Origin: Ilyomonas sp965277535
Lineage (GTDB): Bacteria > Bacteroidota > Bacteroidia > Chitinophagales > Chitinophagaceae
Assembly (NCBI GenBank): GCA_965277535.1
Contig: OZ255825.1
Span: 3,348,001-3,412,000, forward strand
Direction: 5' to 3'
DNA: 64,000 nt
Made by a program: the position numbers and the translations under genes
Shown: positions 36,103 through 43,581 of the stretch, piece after piece
Numbering within the stretch: the first letter of the stretch is position 1
Layout of the letters: each line of letters begins with the position of its first letter
Notes under the pieces: model-generated
Told to the model about the DNA's origin: nothing
Database searches by the model: none
What the model saw: only the letters and a program-made list of their open reading frames with translations

Positions 36103-37371
36103 ATGGTGTTAGCAGATACGTTCCGGCAAGCCTACAGAACCGTTGCAGGAAACAGATTACGAACCGGCATTACAGTGTCGATCATTGCATTTGGTATTAT
36201 GGCGCTCATTGGCATTATCACTGCTATTCAGGCTATGAACAGCAGTGTAAACAGCAACTTTGCAACCATGGGTGCCAACGGTTTTACTCTTACTTTTAAA
36301 GAGCATCGGCGCTTTGGCAACCGCAACAATGAGGTAAGCGTAGAAACGCGGGGCAGAAAACAAAAGAAATCGAATTTGGATCAATACATCACATTGGCGC
36401 AGGCAGAAAGCTTTAAACAGGAGTATCGGTTTCCGGCAACGGTAAGCATTGCTTTAAACAGCAACCAGAGTTACGAAATTCATTATGATGAAAAGAAAAC
36501 AAATCCCAATGTTCGTGTAAATGGCGGTGATGAAAATTACTTGGAAGTGAATGGCTATAGCGTTGCTTATGGAAGAAATTTTACGCCACGCGATGTGCAG
36601 GGCGCAACGCATGTTTGCCTATTGGGCAGCGATGTTGCCAATAAATTGTTCAACAACAATCCGGCGAAAGCGGTTGATAAAGTCATTCGCATTGGCACGG
36701 CGCCTTATGTAGTAATCGGCGTTTTAAAAAGCAAAGGTTCGAGTGCAATGTTGCGTGCCGATAATGTTATCATCACCACTTACAACAGCCTTCGCACACT
36801 AAGCAATCCGGCAGATTCTTACACCTTGGGCATAACGGCGAACAGCATTCAGGAAGTGAATCCTGCAGCCGGAGAAGCAACAGCTGTATTCCGTTCTATT
36901 CGCCGCCTGCAGCCTACTGAGGACGATAATTTTGCTGTAGAAAAAAGCGATCGGATTGCATCCACAGTGTTGAGTTTGTTAAGCAGCATTTCCGGTGCTT
37001 CAGGCGTAATTGGAATTATTACTTTGCTGAGTGCTGCCATAGCGCTAATGAACATTATGCTTGTAGCTGTAAACGAACGTACGCGCGAAATTGGTTTGAT
37101 AAAAGCCATTGGTGGCAAAAAGCGAAACATCCGTCTTCAGTTCTTGTTTGAATCTATAATTATTTCAGTTGCCGGAGCTGTGTTTGGAATTATCCTTGGC
37201 GTGCTGGTTGGAAACTTGTTTGCCGTGTTTTTAGATACCGGCTTTGTGGTGCCCTGGGGATGGATTGTGTTTGGTATTTCCATTTGTGCTTTGTTTGGTT
37301 TACTGGCAGGTTTGTGGCCCGCCATCAAAGCTTCCAAGCTTAATCCTATCGTGGCTTTGCGATATGAGTAG
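36103..37371 (+). CDS. ABC transporter permease, MacB/FtsX type
   Basis: 422 aa. The first membrane helix (about 20-42, GITVSIIAFGIMALIGIITAI) is followed by a periplasmic MacB-type core (about 45-280). The C-terminal FtsX domain has three helices (about 290-415) with ALMNIMLVAVNERTREIGLIKAIGGKKRNI and the ending ASKLNPIVALRYE. Such permeases work with a MacB-like ATPase and often a periplasmic adaptor in export or lipoprotein handling. No ATPase gene is adjacent in this window. Confidence 0.92.
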   Translation: MVLADTFRQAYRTVAGNRLRTGITVSIIAFGIMALIGIITAIQAMNSSVNSNFATMGANGFTLTFKEHRRFGNRNNEVSVETRGRKQKKSNLDQYITLAQAESFKQEYRFPATVSIALNSNQSYEIHYDEKKTNPNVRVNGGDENYLEVNGYSVAYGRNFTPRDVQGATHVCLLGSDVANKLFNNNPAKAVDKVIRIGTAPYVVIGVLKSKGSSAMLRADNVIITTYNSLRTLSNPADSYTLGITANSIQEVNPAAGEATAVFRSIRRLQPTEDDNFAVEKSDRIASTVLSLLSSISGASGVIGIITLLSAAIALMNIMLVAVNERTREIGLIKAIGGKKRNIRLQFLFESIIISVAGAVFGIILGVLVGNLFAVFLDTGFVVPWGWIVFGISICALFGLLAGLWPAIKASKLNPIVALRYE

Positions 37372-37468
37372 CGAGAGATGTTGGATGTGAAACGTACTCT
37401 ATGTATGAGGTAGAGGAATACACCTTAGATTGTCAATGAAATAACTCATAATTTTTAATGATGGACAA

Positions 37469-37969
37469 ATGAAAAAAGGATTGAAAGTTTTCTTGTTCTG
37501 TTTTAGTTGCTTAACGCTTATCAGTTGGGACAGAGCTACAAAAAACCTGGCGAAAGAACACCTGATGAATAAGGAACCAGTGTCTTATCTGCATGATACT
37601 TTCCGGCTTGAATACATAGAGAATACAGGTGCTGCTATGAGTTTCGGTGATAATCTGCCAAAAGCGGTCAACTTCTGGCTATTAAGTATTTTGCCTTTAC
37701 TTTTTCTTTTGATTGCATTTGTTTTCGTTGTTAAAAATATAAGGAATTTTAGCTTTCCTAAACTGTCAGCTTTTGCGTTAATTATCGCTGGTGGCTTGGG
37801 CAATATTATAGACCGTTTGCTATTTGACCGACATGTTTCTGACTTTATGAATATTGGTTTTCAACACATCAGAACGGGTATCTTTAACTTTGCAGATGTT
37901 TCTGTAACCATAGGAGCCATTCTACTCATATTTGTGTATCGCAAAAATACATCATCCTTATCTTATTAA
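37469..37969 (+). CDS. lspA: Lipoprotein signal peptidase (signal peptidase II)
   Basis: 166 aa with four membrane helices. ENTGAAMSFG (about 51-60), GGLGNIIDR with catalytic Asp115, and FNFADVSV with catalytic Asp143 define the family. It removes the signal peptide from prolipoproteins in the inner membrane, and several such lipoproteins are encoded in this window. It stands alone between the ABC permease and cysM. Confidence 0.93.
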   Translation: MKKGLKVFLFCFSCLTLISWDRATKNLAKEHLMNKEPVSYLHDTFRLEYIENTGAAMSFGDNLPKAVNFWLLSILPLLFLLIAFVFVVKNIRNFSFPKLSAFALIIAGGLGNIIDRLLFDRHVSDFMNIGFQHIRTGIFNFADVSVTIGAILLIFVYRKNTSSLSY

Positions 37970-38130
37970 TAAGCAATTTCAACAGATAATACAAAGCGCA
38001 CATAGTGGAGTAGAAGTATTATTACTGTGGCAATAAATCATTTGTTCTGTTCCAATGACGTTCATTTTATTATCTTCATTTTATAGCCTTTGTTTATCAT
38101 TCACTCAATCGTTACTAATTTTTTCCTTTC

Positions 38131-38138
38131 TATTTTTG
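38131..38138 (+). promoter_or_regulatory. Candidate -7 element for cysM
   Basis: TATTTTTG matches TAnnTTTG and ends 15 bp before the ATG at 38154. This supports 38154 as the start and not the in-frame ATG at 38055. Confidence 0.45.
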
Positions 38139-38153
38139 CCTTTTACTTTAGTT

Positions 38154-39035
38154 ATGGCAACAATTATTGACCTGATAGGAAACACACCAATGGTGGAATT
38201 GAAGAACCTGGTGCAAAATAAAAATGTAACCGTTTATGCTAAGTTAGAAGGCAACAACCCTGGCGGCAGCGTGAAAGATAGAGCGGCTTATGGAATGATT
38301 AAAGGCGCCATTGACAGAGGCGAATTAAAGCCTGGTATGAAGTTGATTGAAGCCACCAGCGGCAACACGGGAATTGCTCTTGCCCTGATTGCTTCGTTAT
38401 ACAATGTAGAGATAGAATTGGTGATGCCGGAAGATGCTACGCGCGAGCGGGTATTAACAATGGAAGCATTCGGCGCGAAAGTAATTTTAACACCAAAAGA
38501 AGCCTCAATAGAAGGCTCGATAGATTATGTAAATGAGCAACTGCAAAAAGGCGGTTATGTCAACCTAAATCAGTTTGGAAATAAGGATAATTATTTAATG
38601 CACTATCATACCACAGGACCCGAAATCTGGCGCGATACCAACGGCGAAGTAACGCATTTTGTTTCGGCAATGGGAACGACCGGAACCATCATGGGCGTAT
38701 CGCGTTTTTTAAAAGAAAAAAGGGATCAAATCCAAATCGTCGGTTGCCAGCCAACCGATGGTTCGCATATACCAGGCATTCGCAAATGGCCTGAAGAATA
38801 TCTGCCTAAAATTTTCGATAGAAATCGTATTGATGCTACGATTGAAGTGGATGAAAAGGATGCCAGAAATATAACCAAACGTTTGGCAAAAGAAGAAGGT
38901 ATTTTTTGTGGTATGAGCAGCGGCGGTTCTGTGTATGCGGCTTTGGAAGTGGCGGAAACATTGGATAGTGGCGTGATTGTTTGTATTATTTGCGACAGGG
39001 GCGACCGTTATCTTTCTTCTGATTTGTTTGACTAA
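38154..39035 (+). CDS. cysM: Cysteine synthase (O-acetylserine sulfhydrylase B type)
   Basis: 293 aa from ATG 38154. The start is set by the family N-terminus MATIIDLIGNTPMVEL; an earlier in-frame ATG would add a hydrophobic, Phe-rich stretch. The PLP lysine is in NPGGSVKDRAAYGMI, the phosphate loop is EATSGNTGIALAL, and GTTGTIMGVSRFLKE completes the site. The short length fits CysM rather than CysK. It makes cysteine from O-acetylserine and sulfide or thiosulfate. Confidence 0.92.
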   Translation: MATIIDLIGNTPMVELKNLVQNKNVTVYAKLEGNNPGGSVKDRAAYGMIKGAIDRGELKPGMKLIEATSGNTGIALALIASLYNVEIELVMPEDATRERVLTMEAFGAKVILTPKEASIEGSIDYVNEQLQKGGYVNLNQFGNKDNYLMHYHTTGPEIWRDTNGEVTHFVSAMGTTGTIMGVSRFLKEKRDQIQIVGCQPTDGSHIPGIRKWPEEYLPKIFDRNRIDATIEVDEKDARNITKRLAKEEGIFCGMSSGGSVYAALEVAETLDSGVIVCIICDRGDRYLSSDLFD

Positions 39036-39082
39036 CTTTGATGGATGGCATCTTTTTTTCATCATTAATAAAAACAAACGCT

Positions 39083-39283
39083 ATGACAAAAAAAACTGTT
39101 GACAAAAAAGGACTGGATTCTTCTGCAAAAGAAAAGAAAGATCCGGGTCATATTCGCGAAGCTCATGACATGGCAGACCACGACATTGCTGAAGACGCCG
39201 ACCTGAGTATTCATAGCCCTAACGATGATTTAGACGAAGGAGAACTGGCGCGATTGGGCGGTGATAAAAACGACCTGGTATAA
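39083..39283 (+). CDS. Small acidic hypothetical protein
   Basis: 66 aa from ATG 39083. It is highly charged and hydrophilic: a Lys-rich N-terminus (MTKKTVDKKG) and an acidic C-terminus (HDIAEDADLSIHSPNDDLDEGEL). There is no signal peptide or membrane segment. It is followed by a good terminator and separated from cysM by 47 bp, so it may be the last gene of a cysM transcript. I do not recognise its function. Confidence 0.65.
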   Translation: MTKKTVDKKGLDSSAKEKKDPGHIREAHDMADHDIAEDADLSIHSPNDDLDEGELARLGGDKNDLV

Positions 39284-39286
39284 CAG

Positions 39287-39319
39287 CAAATGCAGCTTCT
39301 ACGGGCTGCATTTGTTTTT
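39287..39319 (+). terminator. Intrinsic terminator
   Basis: Arms CAAATGCAGC and GCTGCATTTG, followed by five Ts. Its tail (TTTGTTTTTGC at 39311) is a reverse copy of the dispersed 11-bp motif. Confidence 0.85.
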
Positions 39320-39327
39320 GCCATTAT

Positions 39328-39726
39328 TTATAAATTGCCGCTAAACGTGTACGATAAATCAACCTGCCAACCATCTCCGGTTTGCACTACTTTTAACTTG
39401 TGTGGAATCTTATCGAATGAATTTTTATAGTTGATGATGTGCACCGAATCGCTCACTGCATCTTCCTCTAAAACGTTGATGGAAGCTTCGTGGTAACCCT
39501 TTTTTTGTTCGCTGCTTTTGTTTCTATAATTGCTGATCAATTTATCAAGTTGTTGGTTGTTGGTTTCATTTTTCAACAAATAAAATCGGGCTCTTTCAAA
39601 CTCACCTTTCAAACAGCCATCAATAAATTCTCTGCCTGCATCGAAATCATTTTCTGCTTTGGGATATGAGTTCCCGCAACTGAAAAACAAAAGGCATGAA
39701 ATCAAGCCAAAAACAAAAGGTTTCAT
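39328..39726 (-). CDS. Small hypothetical lipoprotein
   Basis: About 132 aa from ATG 39726, chosen because MKPFVFGLISCLLFFSCGNS is a lipoprotein signal with Cys17. The longer reading from 39792 has no signal. The rest is hydrophilic (DAGREFIDGCLKGEFERARFYLL, then a C-terminal GDGWQVDLSYTFSG) and looks like a DUF4878-type fold with a final WQVD strand. It probably sits on the inner or outer membrane. Function unknown. Confidence 0.75.
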   Translation of the reverse strand: MKPFVFGLISCLLFFSCGNSYPKAENDFDAGREFIDGCLKGEFERARFYLLKNETNNQQLDKLISNYRNKSSEQKKGYHEASINVLEEDAVSDSVHIINYKNSFDKIPHKLKVVQTGDGWQVDLSYTFSGNL

Positions 39727-39804
39727 ATGGTGAATATAACAAGAAGAACTTTGAGAAGATAAATTTTGAGCAATTATATGTACTCTTTTCAAGTAGCTAA
39801 AGCA

Positions 39805-40104
39805 TCAGTCATTTAGCCTGTGTTCAATATCCATTTGTTGATGTAAAATTCTTATAATCTCAACTTCGCCCTGTTTGTCTGTTTTGCGGTAAAAGATTAC
39901 GTGTGATTTTACTTTTGAACAAAAATAACCTTTCCTGATGCGGCTGAAATCTTTGCCGGAACCTGGATTCTTTGCTATGTATTCAATTTCGTCGAAAATT
40001 AAATTTATATATCTGTCAGCTTGCTCCAACGACCAGTTTTAGTAAGTGTAAAGCCAGATATTTTCAATATCCTCAGAAGCCTTGGCACTTATTTTATAAG
40101 GCAT
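39805..40104 (-). pseudogene. parE: ParE-family toxin gene with a premature stop
   Basis: Read from ATG 40104 it gives MPYKISAKASEDIENIWLYT, a ParE/RelE N-terminus. A TAA at codon 22 (40041-40039) interrupts it, and the same frame continues NWSLEQADRYINLIFDEIEY, then RIRKGYFCSKVKSHVIFYR and a normal ParE end. The lesion is a single codon, since both sides stay in one frame. A restart at TTG 40029 would lack the N-terminal helix. The antitoxin gene upstream overlaps the original start by 11 bp. So this is most likely an inactivated toxin, or a sequencing error. Confidence 0.82.
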
Positions 40105-40348
40105 CGGATAAATGCTTGTTATGCATGCTTTTTAAAAACTCGTTGCGGTCAAATTTTTGAATAAAGCCAGAATTTTCTCCTTTTTCTAGTTCTTTAATTA
40201 GTTCAGCCTTTTTGCTTTCTTCTTGTTCAAATAGTCGCAAAGCTGCTCGTACAACTTCACTTGTAGATGAGTAACGTCCACTTTGAATTTGATGATTAAT
40301 GAAATTGTCAAAATGGTCGCTAAGAAGAATTGAAGTGTTTTTTGCCAT
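40094..40348 (-). CDS. parD: ParD-family antitoxin (ribbon-helix-helix)
   Basis: 84 aa. It starts MAKNTSILLSDHFDNFI, then SGRYSSTSEVVRAALRLFEQEE, the ParD ribbon-helix-helix DNA-binding part. A charged C-terminal segment (FIQKFDRNEFLKSMHNK) binds the toxin. It should repress its own promoter and neutralise ParE. The toxin gene next to it carries a nonsense codon, so the antitoxin may be left without a functional partner. Confidence 0.9.
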   Translation of the reverse strand: MAKNTSILLSDHFDNFINHQIQSGRYSSTSEVVRAALRLFEQEESKKAELIKELEKGENSGFIQKFDRNEFLKSMHNKHLSDAL

Positions 40349-40489
40349 TCGAATTTATTTCGGTCAAATATACCAACTCCTGATATAAATTTATTATTGA
40401 GAATGGCAGTAATTGGTTACATGCAACAACTATATTGAAATGTTCTTTGTCAACTGTTTAACTAAATGCAGCTGCACTTTACTGCTATT

Positions 40490-42964
40490 TTAATCTTCCT
40501 TCGAATTGGTTAATAAACCCAATGCTGACAAGCGTATGCCACTCGTATTTCCACCTTGCGGATTGTAAGACTGAACAAAATCTAAACGGAAAACTTTGAA
40601 AATATTTTCTATCGAAAGATAGCCTTCGGCATATTGCCGGTTATTGAAAACCAAACCGTTGCCGCCCACTACAAAAAACCAGTTCCATTTTCTCATCAAC
40701 GGAATTTTATTCGTTATCAATCCGTTCAAATGATATTCTGCATGAACTTCAGTAAAGAAAGAAGATGTATTGCTTAAATTATAAAACCCCGACAATAAAA
40801 AAGTGTTCAGATAATCAGTTACCAAAAAACTTTTGTTGCCGTAATAATGTTGATAATCTGGTGTAAACAAGTTTTGCTTGTTGATAAAACCACCCAGCGT
40901 AACATTATAAGCCAATTTGCCGGCAAGGTTCAAATTCACACTGTCTGTTACGTTCAATGTCCATTTATTGTAATTCACATCGCTGCCAAATGTGTTGTGC
41001 AAGCCTTGTGTAAACGTTGCTGTAAAGGTTGGATAAGAAGAACCAATATTGATGATGCGATTGGGAAACTCAATGTACTGTGAACCGGGCTGCCATTTAA
41101 CTGCAAAGCTAAGCGTAGTGGCTTTGTGGCGTGGAAAATCAGAGCTTACAATCTCTTGCGGATAATTGGGTGTAAACTGCCTGCCGTGTGCTTTAAAAAT
41201 AGAGAAATCGGTGGTGTTTTCTAATGGATGCCTATCCTGATATTCGCCATAAACACTTGCTGTAATGCCGTACTTCAATTCTTTTGCATAACCCAGCCTG
41301 GCAAAAGGCGCTTCGTAAATTTTCATAAAATTTTCGCGATACAGCAAAGTGCTCAACGCATTGCTATACGCAGTAATGGGCTGGTTGTTATTCACCTGAA
41401 ACACCCGCTTTCCTCCAGATAAATACAACGAAGTTTGGTATTGCTTTCCAAACGTATAACTGCCCGCAAGGTGCGGATTAAAATGCCTGTTAGTAAAGCC
41501 ATAGCGCAAGGTAGGGCTTACAAACAATACACGCCGGTTGCTCTGCCATCGCTTCGTGATGTTGGGCGAAAAAATAATGTTCGCTCCTTCAACCGTGTTG
41601 TAAGAAACGGTGTTGATAAATGCATCAAAAAAGTATTCCGTGTTCTTTTTAGTATCTATAAAAGTTTGCCCCAGCAACACCAGGGGAATCAATTTTGGCG
41701 TGTTTCTGATGCGGTCAACCGAATCTAAATAATGCCGCCGATGACGAATCACTTCCAGGCTGTCTTTGCGTTTGTAATCCGCAATTTCAGAAGGTTCTAA
41801 AGGCAGGGGCCGTATTGTGTCCCAATAGGCTTTTGGCTTTTTGGTTGAACTATCGGGGTAAGAAATCAGAATGTTATTAAAGAAGTTAGTGGTGAAGTTG
41901 GGCTGCAAATTAAAGTTGCTGTACACCTGCACAAAATTGCCATAACCTTCAAAACCAAAGAGGTTAAACGTTGGATAAATCACTTGTTGCTTTACCAGCC
42001 AAATGGTGTCAACCGGCATGTACAATTGTTCAATTTTCAACAAATCCAGATATTGCATCTGCTGGTCTTTTTGCACACTCAAATCAATGGAGTAAATGCG
42101 CCAGCTACTATCAATAATATTGATATAACCCGCAAACGCAGGTTCAAATTTTCGTTTTGGAATCACGCGGATATGATTGATGCGCAGGTTGCCATCTGTG
42201 AACGTTCCGTCTAATTTGTAATTGTAAAACAACATAGCATTATCGGCAATCGGCGATACAAAGCCACGCGGGTTCAGGTTACTGCCAATTTTAATGGTAT
42301 TGTGATAAAACGAAATAATCTGCGGATAGCTCAATCCATATCCACTGCTGTTGCCGCTTACCCGTGTTGACAATACTTCCACCTTTTGTTTATCAGGCTC
42401 CTGAACCGACCATCTGGCAAGGGTTTCACTCAAAAAAAGGGTTTGGTTTTGCATGGTATCCAAGCCTGGCAGGGCTACTTTTTGTCCAAAAAATCGTTTG
42501 GGATAAGCCTGCAATTGCAGCCTGCCTTTTATATACACATCGCATTGCAACTGCTTTACTTCGTGCTCGTATTGCGGCCTTTTTTGTATTGCGTTGCGAA
42601 TGATTCCATACGCCGGATCTTCTCCTCCCGATGTTACAATTACGTCGCTTAAATTGTATTGCTGCAAAGGCAAATTAAAATTGATGGTAACAGTGCTGTT
42701 ATCGTTTAACGTTACTGCTATTTCGCTCGGAAAATAACCCACATGCTGCGCCACCAATGTATAGCTGCCGGGTGCAACTTCAATCGAATACAAGCCATCT
42801 GCATTTGCCGAAACGCCTTTGGTAGTGCCTTTGATAAGCACTGACGAAAACGAAAGTGGCTGCCCCAATTCACCCGTAATCTTACCCGTAATTTTTTGCG
42901 AAAACAAAGAAGGCATGAGACAAAAATTGAGCAAAAACAAAAGCGGGGTTATATATCGTTTCAT
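40490..42964 (-). CDS. DUF5686 outer-membrane protein with carboxypeptidase-regulatory-like domain
   Basis: 824 aa. Signal peptide at 1-22 (ending SLFSQ). A carboxypeptidase-regulatory-like domain covers about 24-112 (ITGKITGELGQPLSFSSVLIKGT, then GSYTLVAQHVGYFPSE). The long DUF5686 part follows from VIVTSGGEDPAYGIIRNAI, including a beta-barrel C-terminus. It resembles SusC-like proteins at the N-terminus but lacks the plug, so it is not a TonB-dependent transporter. Its role in the outer membrane is unknown. Confidence 0.9.
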   Translation of the reverse strand: MKRYITPLLFLLNFCLMPSLFSQKITGKITGELGQPLSFSSVLIKGTTKGVSANADGLYSIEVAPGSYTLVAQHVGYFPSEIAVTLNDNSTVTINFNLPLQQYNLSDVIVTSGGEDPAYGIIRNAIQKRPQYEHEVKQLQCDVYIKGRLQLQAYPKRFFGQKVALPGLDTMQNQTLFLSETLARWSVQEPDKQKVEVLSTRVSGNSSGYGLSYPQIISFYHNTIKIGSNLNPRGFVSPIADNAMLFYNYKLDGTFTDGNLRINHIRVIPKRKFEPAFAGYINIIDSSWRIYSIDLSVQKDQQMQYLDLLKIEQLYMPVDTIWLVKQQVIYPTFNLFGFEGYGNFVQVYSNFNLQPNFTTNFFNNILISYPDSSTKKPKAYWDTIRPLPLEPSEIADYKRKDSLEVIRHRRHYLDSVDRIRNTPKLIPLVLLGQTFIDTKKNTEYFFDAFINTVSYNTVEGANIIFSPNITKRWQSNRRVLFVSPTLRYGFTNRHFNPHLAGSYTFGKQYQTSLYLSGGKRVFQVNNNQPITAYSNALSTLLYRENFMKIYEAPFARLGYAKELKYGITASVYGEYQDRHPLENTTDFSIFKAHGRQFTPNYPQEIVSSDFPRHKATTLSFAVKWQPGSQYIEFPNRIINIGSSYPTFTATFTQGLHNTFGSDVNYNKWTLNVTDSVNLNLAGKLAYNVTLGGFINKQNLFTPDYQHYYGNKSFLVTDYLNTFLLSGFYNLSNTSSFFTEVHAEYHLNGLITNKIPLMRKWNWFFVVGGNGLVFNNRQYAEGYLSIENIFKVFRLDFVQSYNPQGGNTSGIRLSALGLLTNSKED

Positions 42965-43081
42965 TAATCAAATTCAGATTTTAGAATAAACAGTTTTTCT
43001 TTTGGTAACGAGCTGCAGTAATTCTTGTTGATCGTCTGTTGTGTCACTCACTTCAACGTTCTGAAAAGGCTTGAGCAATTG

Positions 43082-43216
43082 TCTGAACTAGGATTGATGT
43101 GATGCTTAGGATGAATGGGATAGGGATGAAGATTAAGAATTGAATATTTTGGCAAAACAAAGCTTCTTGCTTTATCTATATCTCAAAAATCCCATTTATC
43201 TCATCAATCCCGGTTC
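43082..43216. repeat. Inverted pair of CTGAACC...GGATT-type repeats
   Basis: A variant left half (TGTCTGAACTAGGATTGATG) starts at about 43081, and an inverted half (ATCAATCCCGGTTCAGACA) ends near 43220. They match the repeats at 25898 and 28929-29064. The gap 42965-43230 upstream of the DUF5686 gene has no gene. Confidence 0.6.
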
Positions 43217-43230
43217 AGACAATCCAAGCA

Positions 43231-43572
43231 TCATCTCCTCACCAAATAGCTCCCCGTCAACGCAGCCATACCCGAAACCAAACCTCCAATCAGTGCAGTA
43301 ACGATTAGCAATGCCGCAACAGACCCATTAAAAGGCAATAGCAATGCCACTTTGCGCGACAGCAAATGATCGTTGCGCGCGTCCAATACAGCCGCTTGTA
43401 AAAGCCACAACAAAGCAATAGCAATAAACGCTGCTCCAAACGATGGCAGGGGCTTTTGCTTCATCACAAAAGCCACCAAAAAAGAGGCAAAAACAAAACT
43501 CCACCACCACAAATAAAGGGGCAATGCAAAGCCTAGCAAAACAGTAAGCAATATTGCAATTATCATTTTCAT
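43231..43572 (-). CDS. Small integral membrane protein
   Basis: About 113 aa from ATG 43572. Four hydrophobic stretches can be seen (ILLTVLLGFALPLYLWWWSF, FVFASFLVAFVM, FIAIALLWLLQAAVL, SVAALLIVTALIGGLVSGMAALTG), so it is an inner-membrane protein of four helices. It starts 10 bp after the stop of the penicillin acylase gene and is probably co-transcribed. No family recognised. Confidence 0.75.
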   Translation of the reverse strand: MKMIIAILLTVLLGFALPLYLWWWSFVFASFLVAFVMKQKPLPSFGAAFIAIALLWLLQAAVLDARNDHLLSRKVALLLPFNGSVAALLIVTALIGGLVSGMAALTGSYLVRR

Positions 43573-43581
43573 AAGTATCAA

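Noticed and set aside
38055..38153. Upstream ATG of the cysM frame giving a 33-residue hydrophobic extension
   Set aside because: Family members begin at MATIIDLIGNTPM. A -7 promoter element lies inside the extension.
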